Assembly: GCA_020205615.1 (NCBI GenBank)
Contig: CM035167.1
Coordinates: 27,417,130-27,481,129 of the forward strand
Direction of reading: 5' to 3'
Source of the DNA: Panax quinquefolius
Lineage: Eukaryota > Streptophyta > Magnoliopsida > Apiales > Araliaceae
Length of the DNA stretch: 64,000 nt
The notes under the pieces were generated by a model. That model saw only the letters and a list, made by a program, of their open reading frames with translations. It ran no database searches and was not told the DNA's origin. The position numbers and the translations under genes were made by a program. Of the stretch, positions 1 through 12,281 are shown piece by piece (positions within the stretch are counted from its first letter, which is position 1; each line of letters begins with the position of its first letter).

Positions 1-79
1 CAACGATACTCTACTTTCACTTTATTACTTGTTGACCACGTATACTTAAGTGTTGTGCGTAATTAGATTTTACCCAACA
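1..79 (+). repeat. 5' LTR of J, last 79 bp
   Basis: This stretch ends in ACCCAACA and matches 4463-4541 almost base for base; differences are at position 1 and at TTAAG versus TTGCG near position 49. The rest of the LTR lies upstream of the window. Confidence 0.9.
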
Positions 80-85
80 AGTTTT

Positions 86-103
86 TGGCGCCGTTGTCGG
101 GGA
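86..103 (+). other. Primer-binding site for tRNA-Asp (J)
   Basis: TGGCGCCGTTGTCGGGGA follows the LTR end by six bases. It is complementary to the 3' end of plant tRNA-Asp with one mismatch (T for C). This primer choice is usual in Athila and related lineages. Confidence 0.85.
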
Positions 104-214
104 ATTAGTTAATATATTTTTGCTAATATTAGCTTCAATCAAATTAGTCTTAATTTAAACATTTTTTTTCTTTTTATTTAATTCTCTTCCTATTTTTCTT
201 TCTTTTCCGGTACC

Positions 215-1068
215 ATGGCGGAATTTAATTATCAATGGTCAGATACATAGAGAACGACCAAACCAAGAGGAGCGGGATTGATGGTCTCAATGCATTTTCT
301 GCATTATCAGCGCAACTTGAGACACTTTCGAGGAGGTTGGACGTTGTTGCAGCCCAACGTAATCGAAGGATAGCTGTTAATTGCAATTATTGTGCTGGAA
401 GTCATCAAAGTCATCAATGCACCGTCAGTTTTGAACCGGTACAATATAGTGGTGATTACCTCAATAACTACGTTGATCCTAACTATCACCAAGATGGGGG
501 GTATCACCTAGATTTTTCATGGAGCTATAATTATGATGGCTAACATTACGCTCTAAATTCATCATACACACCGGAATTTTAATGTCCACCTCCAGTGTCA
601 CAAGAGACAGATAATTTAAGGTTGGAGGAATTGTGGTCCAAGTTTGTAGTAGCAAATGAGGAGAAGATGAGTAATCAAGCGAGGTCAATTCAAAATCTTA
701 CGGCTCGGATAGAGCAAATGACCAAAGCCATAAGAAATAATCCTATAAACACTTGGCTTTATGACATGGATGACGAAATTGACGAAAAACCCAAACCAAA
801 TATGCGACTGGATGAGCTACAAGATATCGAAAGTGTTTAGACAATTGGGGATAATGAAATAGAGGTCGACGAAGATCTAAATAGGTCTCCACCAAAGAAC
901 AAAGAGTTAGTAAGATTTGCAAAAGCATGCCCACTTGGTAGTCATGTCGTCGGAGAAGCTATTTATGACAAAAGAGCGAGTACAATTTTGAATCCATGGT
1001 GGGACGAGACAGAGAAGATAGACGAAGAGCCCATTGTGTGTGTGACAAGCTTCCCTGCCCCAAAGTGA
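215..1068 (+). pseudogene. gag remnant of J (Athila-type)
   Basis: The first ATG after the leader is at 215 in a frame that closes at 248. The gag-like frame then runs from 235 to 1068 with in-frame stops at 541, 580 and 838. The 235-543 segment contains NCNYCAGSHQSHQC, matching the CX2C...HX4C knuckle typical of Athila gag, followed by the Tyr/Asn-rich stretch that normally trails it. The segment from 595 encodes a helical region (SIQNLTARIEQMTKAI) like the conserved coiled stretch after the knuckle. The N-terminal capsid part is missing. The stops and the initial frame change make it a pseudogene; a packaging role in trans is only conceivable at RNA level. Confidence 0.75.
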
Positions 1069-1310
1069 TCACATACACAATGGAGAAAATACTAAGCTAT
1101 GGGACGTTCTTGATTGAGATCATACCAAATCAAAGCATACTAGGTGACTTTGATGCATTGGCCATCACAATTGGCAACCTACCAAAAGCTACATTATTTC
1201 TGACGGATGGAGGGTTCCTCAATTACCGAAGAGGAATTGGATAGCGTTGACTAGACAAAGTCAAGCTGAAAGACTATAATTCAAGCGCTAACTAGGAGGC
1301 AACCCAGGAA
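1069..1310 (+). pseudogene. End-of-polyprotein remnant of J
   Basis: Short frames continue here (996-1244 in one phase). The stretch around 1250-1300 reads as the terminal residues of an Athila-type ORF: the K-L-K-D-Y-N-S-A-L pattern in one frame, followed by the DNA motif AGGAGGCAACCCAGG at 1292-1306. In Athila-type elements this motif marks the junction between coding and 3' non-coding domains. Everything between gag and this point has been deleted. Confidence 0.5.
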
Positions 1311-2795
1311 TTTTTATATATATATGTGTTACTAGTTTCTTGAGTAGATAGGAATTAATTTGCTTATTAAGTTCTCTTACCAATCCAAGTGCTATTCTAA
1401 TCCATGTTGTCTCTCTTCAGTGTAGGTATTAGAGGTTCAATGGACAAGCAAAAGATTATGAAAAGGTTATTCAAGTGAAATTCAAGTGTGGTGCCCAATT
1501 TGTTCCATGCTACTAATCTATTCTCCAAACTTAATGACATAAGGAGGACGATTGCTATATTTTCGTGGGAAGTCCTTCGCTTTAGTTTTTTTTCTATTTC
1601 AAACCATTGAGGACAATGTCTAGTTTAAGTTTGGGGGCATTTTAGTGTCAGACATATATATAGTTAGTTATTTACATTGTAGTTCATATAGTTACATTTA
1701 GTTTTTTGCATTCACTATCTTAAAAAAAAAATAAAAAAAATCAAAATTTAAAAAAATATATTAGTTAGTTACTATGTTCATTTACTTGAATCCAGTTGTT
1801 AGATAGTTTACATTTTGTTTTGGCCAATGATGAGATTAGAATTGGGTAGACAAGTATAGTACTGACTATTAGAGCTTTGATGTGATTTCTTGTTATGAAT
1901 TGAGTCTTTTTCTGTTTAATACTGGTATAATAAGGATAACACAGTAAAAACAACTTGTTGATTGATTGAGTTTAAATTGATATATAATGGGATTCTAAAG
2001 GATAATGCTAGTTTGAATGAAAGAATGACAAGAATAAATAGTGATGACTAAAGTTAGACAAAAACCTAAGTTTGGGGGAATATTTGGGGTATATAAGCTA
2101 TACAAAAAAAGAAGAAAAAAGAAAAAAAAGGGGAAAAAAAAAGAAACAAGAAAAAGAAAAAGTATGAATAAACATCGTGGCATGCTTGCCTAGTTTTGTG
2201 GCCTTTGTCACTTGAGTAAGTAAGCCCGAGGGGATTGTTTTTACACCTGGCGCCCTAAGGTCTTAATGGTCTGGGAGTCGTTGGTCGAAAGCTCATTAAG
2301 GTAGCATTGAAAAGCCTAAGGGAATAAGACATTGCATAGCTATGTGTATGTAAACCAAAAGAAAAAAAATGAATAAAATAGGAAATAAGAGAAAAAAGCC
2401 CCCGTAGATGAAAAATAAAGCATAAGTATCCCATGTTGACCCGCGATATTGGTAATTATTTGATTTTAGTTGGATCTAGCTTATTTTTGGATTTCTTGAG
2501 TTTACACTGTACGATGCCTTCGAAGAGACTTGGTATGTGTTAAATTTGATTTTATATCAGTTAACATTGTTGTGGAGCATACACGCACTATATTCATGAT
2601 AACAGTCTAAGATTTGATGATTGATTGAGAAGTTACTGATGAGTTCTGATATGATGTATTATCGTGTTTACTTGATTTTTCTAAGGCAGGTTGAATACAC
2701 TTGTTTCTATCATTACTGGTGGATTCGTAGGCATGTAGATTAGTTGTATTGCATTGCATTATTGTTTTGTGTTTTTGCTTGAGGACAATCAAAGG
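1311..2795 (+). other. 3' non-coding domain of J with internal polypurine-like tracts
   Basis: No coding frame is credible. The stretch holds A-rich and purine-rich tracts (1722-1757 and 2100-2160). Two internal copies of the polypurine motif are present: TTTAAGTTTGGGGGCA at 1624-1639, preceded by TTGAGGACAATG, and CTAAGTTTGGGGGAA at about 2066-2080. The true 3' polypurine tract has the same GAGGACAA plus TTTAAGTTTGGGGG arrangement. Confidence 0.6.
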
Positions 2796-2813
2796 TTTAA
2801 GTTTGGGGGTATT
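2796..2813 (+). other. 3' polypurine tract of J
   Basis: TTTAAGTTTGGGGGTATT directly precedes the LTR start TGATAAG. It would prime plus-strand synthesis. Confidence 0.75.
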
Positions 2814-4541
2814 TGATAAGTAGGTTTTATACCTACTTATCCGATATCTGTTACTTGAATTATTTACTTAATCTCATGTTTCTTAGTTACTTTTCATGCA
2901 TTTTGTATTCGTTTTGTAGATTATATGCTTGGGAGTTGAAATTGCAAAGAATTGGTATGAAAACGCAAAGAAAAGCAATCCAGACATCGTTTGGGCTTTA
3001 ATGTTTATTTCATGTTCTTGGTTTGGAACTTGGATTACATTGTAGAGCTTCTTCTTAGCTTTCCGGAACATCTTGAATCATTCCAATCAGAGTTCGGATG
3101 CAAGAGTTATGACATTTGTACCAACGGACGTCGAACGTCACTGTTTTGGGTGGCCTTTTGCATAGTAATCACTTCCAGCCCAATTTCGACCTTCAACGGT
3201 CCATTATTTCTAAAATCGTAAAGAATAAAATTGTAGATCTCGTCAATATCTTCGATTTGATAGGTAGCAGGCCTTGTAACTCTTCCCATATCAAATGTTA
3301 TGGCCGATTTCCCAAAGGACGTCAGAGCAGAAAAGTTTCCTTCACAAAACCACCGCCGAGGTGGGCATGCAAGCGTTAAAGCAGGCCCCTAGCCCGCCGG
3401 GTCGGGCCCAAAACAAGCCTAGACCCTCGCCGGGGCGGGGGTATGCCCAGAAAATGTGAGAAAATGCAAATTTTGGTCCAATTTGAGTCCATGAAGAATT
3501 GTTTCGATCTGATTGACACAAGGACTTCCAAGAGGACTTAAAGACATATAAAGAGACTTATAAAAGGAGGAGAATCACAATGATTAGGGGAGATTAGAGA
3601 CTAGATAGAGGATTCAATTAGATTAGATTAGAGTAAATTAGATCAAAATCATAGTTCTAATGAGTTTTGGAGAATGAAGCAACTTGGAGACCATTGAAGA
3701 TTTAAAGTAGGAGTAAGGAGGGAGCTTCAAATCTACAGACAATAGATTCTACCTTCTTATCTTCTTCTATCTTTTTCTTTTAAGGATTATTCAATTGTGG
3801 ATTCTTAGTTTTAATTAAATAATCATGAACTAATTCTTTATTTGAAATTACAATGGATCTTATTGTCTAGTTTATTTTAATATGCTTCGCTATCAATTAT
3901 TATGTTCTATTGTGAGGATTGTCTATTGTGATTTGAACTTAATTGCTTAATTGACTAGCTAACAATTACCGTGATAATCTATATGAACTCGAGAGACGAT
4001 GTATTGATTTAGATCTTATCATGATAGCATGTGTTTGTGATTTCTGCATAGACGGAATTCATGATTCGTGTTTAGGATAGAGATATGCCTTTACGCCATA
4101 TGTAATCTTATAGAGAACTTGTGCTTTAAATCATTTTTAATTGTAATTCACATAGAGATATAGTGGATTAGTTAATTAAGGTGTCTTGCTTAATTCTATC
4201 ATTTTTGGATTTAAGTGAGTATGGGTATTATGCATCGAGAGGTGGTTTTATCTGCTTTAGTGTTCTTGATTAACAATTCAAGATAGAAAATAATTGATGA
4301 GAAGTGTGTTAACTTAAATGAAGCAATAAGTGAAGTTGTGATCTTAATTTAACTAGTGGAATTTAATAGTAGTTTAATTATAAATTGAAATTCATTCGTT
4401 TAAATAAGATTGAGTTTATTAATGGTTAGTACTTGGTAATTTGTATTAATAATTCCTCGTGGGAACGATACTCTACTTTCACTTTATTACTTGTTGACCA
4501 CGTATACTTGCGTGTTGTGCGTAATTAGATTTTACCCAACA
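2814..4541 (+). repeat. 3' LTR of J (1728 bp)
   Basis: It begins TGATAAGTAGG after the polypurine tract and ends ACCCAACA, so it has TG...CA ends. A GC-rich patch (about 3350-3440, GCCCGCCGGGTCGGGCCC) stands out from the AT-rich remainder. The ORFs inside (2991-3221, 3116-3379) look fortuitous. Confidence 0.85.
3559..3566 (+). promoter_or_regulatory. Putative TATA box in J LTR
   Basis: TATAAAAG lies in the middle of the LTR, followed by a purine-rich GGAGG stretch. This is the expected place for a U3/R boundary. It is an inference from position and sequence only. Confidence 0.45.
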
Positions 4542-4600
4542 AACAACTACGATGTTCTACTAAGATACTGCTTAGCCTTACTACGTTCTTCCTCCATGAC

Positions 4601-5188
4601 TCAGAACATTGTTCTGCGATCTAATACATACGATGGCAGCGTCTCGAACTTAATAGAATATCCCATGACCCGATCCTGAGCTCGATTAACCATGGTGTTG
4701 AATACTCTATTCATCTCTTCCATCTTCATTCTCTTTGCATGTACGTCTTTTACTGCTATTTCAGTTCGTTGAAAAGCTTCCTCGTAGGCATCTTCAGCTC
4801 TTGCCCTCTTAGTAGCTTCTTCCCTTAGATTATTCTTCAGTTCAGCGACCACTTCTCCTTCAGTCTGTACTAGTTTCTCCTCGATATTTGTCAGTCGTTC
4901 CTCCTGATCCTGGATCTCGTCGTCTTTTTGTGTCATTGCGTTCTATTGTTCAGCCATCGAGGTTAATGGAGTCTCCTCTTCCTCGTCCTCGACATCCTCA
5001 TCCTCCTGTGGCAACTCAGCAGGATCCTCCTCTTCCGTCTCCACATTATCAACCTCATCTTCAACCAACGGGGCTGACTCCCATGGTAGTAGTTGTTCCC
5101 AACTAACCTGAATGTCTCGAGGCTCCTCCTCTATAGGCATCTGAGGTCTATCCTCCCTAGCCTGACTGGATTCTCCGATATTAGTCAT
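4601..5188 (-). pseudogene. Acidic coiled-coil ORF upstream of gag (H copy)
   Basis: One minus-strand frame of about 195 codons starts with ATG at 5188 and is broken by a single in-frame TAG at 4943-4945. The N-terminus MTNIGESSQA matches MSNVGEASQA in the G copy. Next come an EEEP-x-DI-x-V segment, a Glu/Asp-rich tract, and then a long charged helix rich in E, K, R and A that looks like a coiled coil, ending near DRRTM (DRMTM in G). It starts 206 bp after the LTR. I see no protease, RT, knuckle or DNA-binding motif and do not recognise a family. Conservation of start, order and end in two diverged elements argues that it was a real gene of this lineage. Confidence 0.65.
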
Positions 5189-5378
5189 CCTAACAACAAA
5201 ATTTTAAGTTTCAATTATTAATCATTACTACTCGACACTCACGAGCACATAAGTATAAACACATAATCACATAAGTGTTTTATTATTTCTTCCTTAAAAC
5301 TCGATAGGAGTTAATCACCACTATCTTTTCAAAGGTTACTTCCTAAGGCTTTTCCCCACCTAAGGTTCATAACGTAAA

Positions 5379-5390
5379 GCTTTGATACCA
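5379..5390 (-). other. Primer-binding site of H (tRNA-iMet)
   Basis: On the minus strand this reads TGGTATCAAAGC, three bases after the LTR end. It has one mismatch to the usual TGGTATCAGAGC and is identical to the site in G. Confidence 0.85.
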
Positions 5391-5393
5391 ACT

Positions 5394-7485
5394 TGTGACA
5401 CCCCCAAATCCCGATACTTCATTACCTCAAGATTTAGTGTTCACGTAATCAAAAACATTCATATATAACTACCCAATCATAATAAATTGAATAATAAAAA
5501 CCTACCCATACAGGATTACTTTAATAAAAACATTATCTCCCAGGTTCTCTAACCTTTAATACAATCATTCAAGTGCGGAATTAAAATTATTACATCACTT
5601 TATTATTAAAAGTCTATTATCATAACGATAAAACAAAATTACAAGTCTTCATTACTTGTACATTTTTCCCTTTCCTTTGCTAGTTGTAGGTTTATCTACC
5701 TTCTCATTCATAGCTGCAATAAATGTATAAATATGCAAGAGTGAGCAAACAAAGCTCACTTGAAATAAGAATAAATATCTTTACATCATTTGCCAAATAA
5801 GAGGCTCAATAGAACCGAATGATATGTTCTATTAACATTACAACATTTGCCAATTCATAGGCTCAATAGAACTGAATGACTTGTTCTATTAACATTCTTA
5901 AATATATTACTGAGGGTCAAATGACCACGAACCATGTCCACAGTTATAAGTAATCTTTCAACTTTACCTTTAACAGTCATATGACTATAGGGACTCCACG
6001 TACTTAGGGGGATCAATCCTTTGTACAATGTATTGTGCACAACCATTTCAATGCTAAGCATAAACCCCTAAACATAGGGTTGTTCATCTCAGTATTTAGA
6101 GTACAAGTGCGCACCAAATAAAGTTTGGTTTGGATAAGCTTTCAAGGGTAATTGAAGTTTAATGATCATCAACTAGGGAACTAGTTGAATCCACAATGCT
6201 TGATAATACAACAGTTGTTTAATAACAACATAATTTAGAACATTTGAGAATCATAAATGAACTGATTCTATATATCTAACTCATGCTTGAAATAACTATA
6301 AATCATAAGTATTCAATAGAATGAATAAAATGGTTAACCTTTGCTTGAACAGTAAAATAAGCTAGGTTCAAGTTTTATAATATTAGAAATGAAATTTCTG
6401 AACTTTAAGAAACTTGCTTAACTGTAAACAAGTTAGAATGAATGAATCAATTGAGAATTTCCAATAACACTAGAGTTTGAGTTTGCTCAAATGGATTTTA
6501 GGAACAATTTACTTATTCAATAACAGTTGAGATAAAAACTTGCTCAATCAAAAGTATGCATTTATAATAATAGAACTAACTCAACGAAAATATAGAGTTA
6601 GAAAACTTGCACAATGTAATAAACGAACTAGCTCAACGAAAGTGTAGAGTTAGAAAACTTGCCTTGAGCGTAAGCTATAAAATTAAACTCACGATCACCT
6701 ACATATAATTTATAACCACAATACCTGTTAGACATGCTAACATATCATAACATGTTCATTACCATTCACATTTCAGAAACTCTAAGTGTTTTACTTCGCA
6801 ACACTTGTCTAACTTTCATTATGTATACTAAATTACCACATAACGCATTTTCGATTTACTAATCATTTTTCCAACTTTGATCATACTAACCACAACTCAC
6901 TATGTTATGTTAACCTTAACATTACACATTTAACATGCTAACACAATTTCAGACCATGTTAGGATGTTTCCCCAAGTCTCTTTGTAATAAGAAGTCGAAT
7001 CTCAAACTGAGGTATGGCAGCAATTGCGCCATACAAAACTTGGGACCCAAGCAACAAGACTGCTTTTGCTTTTTGGCACCGCACAAGCGATTCTATGCAA
7101 AGTTGTTCGTGACAGACGCAAAGAAGGCTATGAACAATAGCCGACTTTAGCCCAACAAACACAAATTTCACCCAATAAACAGTAATATTAACACGTAAAA
7201 TAAATATACAACTATCATAAACATGATTGCTCACATTTACAACCAATTAGAACAATTTAACACTAACTAAAACCATTTTAATTTCTCAAAACTCATGTTT
7301 TTCATAAAAACTCAATTTTCTTGACATTCGTTCTAGAAATCATCACTGTGAATTCATTAGTTGGCCAAAACATCTCATTCCAGTTACGTTATGTTCGTAT
7401 CTCATAGAACTAACATATACAAGCTTCAATTTACACTTTCATATACTAATTAGCCACTAGAATTGATACTTTTCATGAACATATG

Positions 7486-7537
<52 letters not shown>

Positions 7538-8434
7538 ACCATATATTGTCGAAATTTCTTCTAACTCGACAAATGAAATTAGTATGTAATTGTTGTTTAA
7601 ACATAATCTCTATCATCATATACTCACATATTCACAAGTAATTCCATTGTATAACAATGATTCAACAATTTGAATTTCACAGATTATGTAAAAGTTTGCC
7701 GTAATACTCATAAACATAAATAATATCCAATTATGAGCATATCTTTTTTTGCTTGACAGAAATTCTTGTTAAACACACTAGAATTGAGGTGAAAATTTCC
7801 TAGACTCTTCTCAAATTCTCTCTCAAGTTCTTCTCTCTTTTCTCAGCAACTAGGATGCGTAAAACTAAAACAACTAATAGTTATAATGGAAAACTAAAAC
7901 CGCTAATCCTTAATACGCCTAAATTTAATAGAATAATGCTTATAAACAATAGTATATATTATAATTATATTATATTTATTATTTTATTTATTTATTTATT
8001 TTAAAATCTAGAAATTTCAAAAGCCATAAGGCTTGTTTGGCAAACCCTTTAATTTTTAAAGAATTTATATAATAAGCCTTGTTTAGGAAAAACTAAATTA
8101 AACTACTTTAATTTATTTTAATAACTCCTTATAATATAGTTATTAGTCACACTATATTTAATCAAGCTTTCATATTTATTTTAATTAATGCAAATCACAA
8201 TTAATTAAATAAATCCTTTAGTCACATAACACAATACAAATAATTAATCATTTAAATTGAAATATCAAAATAATAATAATTTCCTTAATTCATCAATTAT
8301 TTATTTAACAAATAATTCTCCAAATAATACTAAATCAAGTAAACAAATATTCATTTACCGATAATCACATCCATTAAATATTTATGTAACTCAATAAATA
8401 TTTAATATTACATTTAAAATTGTGGAATGTTACA
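5394..8434 (-). repeat. 5' LTR of H (3041 bp)
   Basis: On the minus strand it starts TGTAACATTCC at 8434 and ends GGGGGTGTCACA at 5394. The ends and internal blocks match the G LTR family. It carries an AT microsatellite at 7489-7533. There are no credible genes inside. Confidence 0.85.
7489..7533. repeat. (AT)n microsatellite
   Basis: An uninterrupted AT dinucleotide run of about 45 bp within the H LTR. Confidence 0.95.
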
Positions 8435-9121
8435 ATATCCACTCGTAAGATTATACCATAATATGCATCTAGATTGCTTTAACTCATATAAGAATCTTTG
8501 TAACTTAATAGAATACATACTTCGAGATATAGAATTTATGCTTTAGTCATTTTATATCCTTCAGGGATTTTCTTGTAGATATAATTATCTAATGATCCAT
8601 ACAGATATGATATAACAACATCTGATAATTTCTCTTGCTACCAAGCCAATTAAAAATCTGAATGTAACTGCAACAATTATAGGAGCATATTTTTTTTCCA
8701 TAATCAATATCAGGTCTCTAAGAGAAACCTTGTGCTACAAGTCGCGCTTTGTACCTTATAATTTCATTTTTCTCATTTCGTTTACGTACAAATACCCATT
8801 TATATCCAACAAGCATTACGCCTTTAGGTTTCGGACTACAGGTCCAAAAACTTCACATTTACTTAGTAAATTTAATTTTGCTTAAATTGTCTCTTTCCAC
8901 ATTGGCCAAACATTTCTACATTCATCAACAATTTGTGGTTCATATTCATGATCATTACTTCTGGTAATATCAAGAACATCTTTATATGAAAATATGTTGT
9001 CGACAACAATTTTATTTCTATCCAATATATTCGTCTCCTGTATATACATAATGTATCGAGATCTCGTTATTTTCAGGTACCTGGTCCTCTTCAGGAGATA
9101 ACTCATCCTCTTCGTGGGATA
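8435..9121 (-). pseudogene. Ty1/copia pol remnant (integrase-RT junction and RT N-terminus)
   Basis: On the minus strand the frame at 9106-8882 has the variable linker before copia reverse transcriptase (ILDRNKIVVDNIFSY, VDECRNVWPMWKETI). It is followed in other frames by EVFGPVV, GYKWVFVRKRNEKNEIIRYK, ARLVAQGFS and a later K-IPEGYKM stretch. Several frame changes and stops are present. The piece is bounded on the left by the H LTR start and on the right by the C LTR end, so both elements appear to have landed in an older copia element. Confidence 0.75.
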
Positions 9122-9828
9122 TGTGATGCCCCCAAAATAGGTCCATACAACCCATTCTTAGTCGCCAAATACATGATACAAAATTTAAATACAAACTTCA
9201 TTTATATAACTTTCGTGCAAAATACGACAACATAATATTTGAGTTTCAAAACAAATATTGTCTCGTAGACAATGTCCAAACTCAAATAAATTCCTCATTA
9301 CAATTATTGTTACACTATTTTACAAAATAGTGAGGACTGCTATAAAAACCATCTTGAACCATTACTCCACTCCTCGACTAGTCCCAGCTATATTCTCACC
9401 TCTTGAGAAGAACAATGGAACCAAAAGGAAAAGGGTGAGCACAACTAGTCCAGTAAAAAATATTATGACTAAGATAATGTAAAACAAATTATCCTTAGTC
9501 CTCAACAGGGAAAAATCTAATAGAATACAATAGACAACAAGTTTTAGATCAACAACTGCAGCAAAAACAATAATCCATAAGAAGAGTCAAGTAGAGAATG
9601 ATGTCTACTATCTTCTATGATTTAAAAATCCATCATCAATATTTTATCCCTGTAATACCAATCAATAAATATTTCACATCATCGAATTATCCATGCACTA
9701 CGAGCCAAGGATATTCGTTAGTATCACCAGTGGTCATGATCATGCCAAACAACTGTCGATCTATGCACTACAGACCAAAGAGGACTTTCACCACATCATT
9801 TGTCTGTAACATTACAGGTAATGATTAT
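9122..9828 (-). repeat. 3' LTR of C, distal part
   Basis: The plus strand begins TGTGATGCCCCC, the inverted LTR end. It continues through the R/U5-like part shared with A, E and F until A interrupts it. The ATTAT at 9824-9828 is the left TSD of A. Confidence 0.85.
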
Positions 9829-12094
9829 TGTGAGACCCCAGATTTTATCAATAAAGATTTAAATTTTGTCGAAATAATTTTTAATATTATGGTGTGAATT
9901 TGAGATAATATTATAGTTGTGGGTAGTATTTATAAATTTTGCAAAGTATGCAAGTGGTTATATTATATTCGATTGGTCGGAGAATATTCGGTTTAGCGAG
10001 GAATATTCAGTATAACGGCTACCAATCATTGGTGGACCCTAATGTAATTATTGTCGGATTGAGAAAACGACAAAAATATTTTTTATGAAATAACGGCGGA
10101 AGTTTTACCGTTGATACTGTTGAACTACTCAGTAGTAAAAGTACAGTAATACGTGTGGTTGCATAGTAGCACATGGTATTGATTATTGATGCTTATGTGA
10201 GAAGTCACTCGGTTTGATTCCATTATCATCGATTAATAATATGAATTATTATAACGATAATGACGTTTTGTTTTATTCGTATTATTAACGTAATAAAATG
10301 TAAACATCTTTTTATATAAAACTGAATACTTTATTAAAGTTATACTATAAATAGAATACATTATATTTTATTATACATTGTGTTGCATAGTGTTTTGCAT
10401 AGTGTTGCATAGTGTTTGCATAGTAAAATGTTTTTATATAAATAGAATATATGATATTTTATTTAAAAGATTTTGCTTTAAATATGGACCGCCGATTAAA
10501 GTAAATCAATCTGGACCGATTCATGGATTAATTACTATGCATTCTATTTTCCTATAAATAGAAGCTCATTCCTTCATTATTTTCTTACTTAATTCATGAA
10601 ACTCTAGAGAGAGAAATTATAGAGAGAAGCTATAGAGAGAAAATCTATAGAGAGAAAGAAGAAGAGTATTCGGTACTTCACTACTTTTTATATCCGGTGT
10701 CTTTTTACGGAAGGGATATTATTCTTTTATATTCATGAAGAGAACTGTTGTTATTCCATTTCTTATTATTCTCGTTGGAATAACTCAGATACGCTTGAAT
10801 ACCCTATACTTGGTGACATTTTTCTATTATTCTGCTCTTTATTATTCGTCGTAATATCCACATCGTGTGTTTTACAAGGACCGGGTTCCGTCTTTATCAT
10901 TCATTTGGAATATCCTATCGCGTGTTTTTAACCGGATTTGGTTCCATCTTTTTATTCTCATTGGAACATCACGTGATTGTGTGAATTTTACCTGACCTGG
11001 TTCCGTTATTATTATAATGTTGGAATAACCTGTCTATGCGAAGTACCGCATGCATGGTGGTTTCCTTTGTTATTCCATTCTTTATTATACTCAGTTGGTT
11101 AAAACTTTGACTTCTATACTCCATGAAATTAGTAGAATATTCTTGATATTTGCTTTTCATCCTGTATCTTTTCATGGAAATGTTCTTCTGATTATTCTTG
11201 AATTTTACTCTACAAAACAGTATCTTGTTGATAATTTGAACGTTAATAATTCCTAGATAAATTAATTCTTGAACTTGTTTTATTGAATTCTTATATCATT
11301 GTCATCATCCTCATGTTTATATTATGTTGAAAGTTATCTTTGGCTTACGTGCATAGATGAACTTAGTATGATTATGACCAGGGTTCATTCGGTATAATCA
11401 TGGCTTGATATAAATGATGTGACAAAAGTCCTCAAATGGCCCGTAAATGCATTGATGGATAGTTTTGGTATGATTATGACCTGGGGTGATTCTAAGTATA
11501 GTCATGACCATTGATAATTTGATGAAAATCCTTGATCGTGGTACAGGATGATTAGATATTGTGGTTTATTCATTAAACTGAGTCTTAGTGATAAAAATTG
11601 ATGAAAACCTTTTTAAAACCTAAAAGATAGTAGACTTTATTTTCTACTTGACTCTTTTTATGGATTGCATATTTCGCTGCAGTTAAACTGGTTGTCTATT
11701 GTATTTTATCAGTTTAACATTGTTGAAAACTATTGATAATTTATTCTACTTTATCTTAGTTATAATATTTCTTACTGGGCTAGTTGAGCTCACCCTTTCT
11801 TTTCACCGTTTTCTTGTGAAATGAGAATATAGCTGGGACGAGTCGGGGAACGGAGTAATGGTCCAAGAGGATAGCATTAATAGTCCTCACTATTCTGTGA
11901 AATAGTGTGATAATAATTGTAATGAGGACTCCTTTTGAGTTTGTATAATATCTAGTAGACAATATTTGTATTCAAACTCACATTTTATGTCGTATTGTAC
12001 ACGACAGTTATATTAGTAAGTTGTATTTAAATTTTGTACCATGTAAGTGGCGACCCAAGATGGGTGACGTATACCTAATTTTGGGGGTGTCACA
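9829..12094 (+). repeat. 5' LTR of A
   Basis: It starts TGTGAGACCCCAGA and ends GGGGGTGTCACA. It carries a TATA box, a GA-rich segment just downstream with repeated TATAGAGAGAA words (10604-10668), and hairpins built on TTATTATTC loops (10750-10967). The small ORFs at 10969-11256 are fortuitous. Confidence 0.9.
10553..10560 (+). promoter_or_regulatory. Putative TATA box in A 5' LTR
   Basis: TATAAATA within CCTATAAATAGAAGC is conserved at the same place in the LTRs of A, B, C and E, followed by a GAGAGAGA leader. It likely fixes the start of the element transcript. Confidence 0.65.
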
Positions 12095-12096
12095 GT

Positions 12097-12108
12097 TGGT
12101 ATCAGAGC
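12097..12108 (+). other. Primer-binding site of A (tRNA-iMet)
   Basis: TGGTATCAGAGC lies two bases after the LTR end. It is the canonical plant initiator-tRNA primer site. Confidence 0.92.
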
Positions 12109-12281
12109 TTAGGGATATGATCCCTGGCTAAGATGTGAGATAATAACTAGGAGGGGAGAGACGGGAAATTCCTTTGCTAGTATGACCTACCTAATTTTAT
12201 TTGGTATTTAATTGGTCGGTCAGTGTATAGGGATAATATGTGACATGTTAATTAACCTTTGTTTTGTGGCAGTATTTGAAA

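Larger units (their letters stand above)
1..4541 (+). mobile_element. Element J: non-autonomous Athila-like Ty3/gypsy LTR retrotransposon, 5' end cut by window
   Basis: The last 79 bases of a 5' LTR are repeated at 4463-4541 with about three mismatches, so the two LTRs bracket an interior of 2734 bp (80-2813). The tRNA-Asp primer site, a gag-like frame with a CCHC-like knuckle, the GGAGGCAACCCA motif after the coding remnant and repeated TTTAAGTTTGGGGG polypurine tracts are what I expect of the Athila side of plant Ty3/gypsy. No protease, reverse transcriptase or integrase is present, so it would need enzymes in trans. It lies inside element H, whose upstream ORF resumes directly after 4541. 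The left target-site copy is outside the window, so the insertion duplication cannot be tested. Confidence 0.85.
4542..8434 (-). mobile_element. Element H: 5' part of a Ty3/gypsy element, interrupted by J
   Basis: Read on the minus strand it runs: 5' LTR (8434 to 5394), iMet primer site, about 190 bp leader, then an acidic coiled-coil ORF. J is inserted just past the end of that ORF. The LTR is homologous to but clearly diverged from that of G; the shared block around 6010-6170 contains the GAGATGAACAACCCT word on the minus strand. The extra ORF is also shared with G, so H and G are one lineage. The rest of H lies beyond the left window edge. Confidence 0.85.

Noticed and set aside
6935..7246. 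Overlapping ORFs on both strands in the H LTR
   Set aside because: No family resemblance; the patch is only somewhat less AT-rich than its surroundings, so stops are rarer.
12090..12115. Possible tRNA-Met gene fragments at TGGTATCAGAGC sites
   Set aside because: Only the 12-base primer complement is present at each site, always next to an LTR end.
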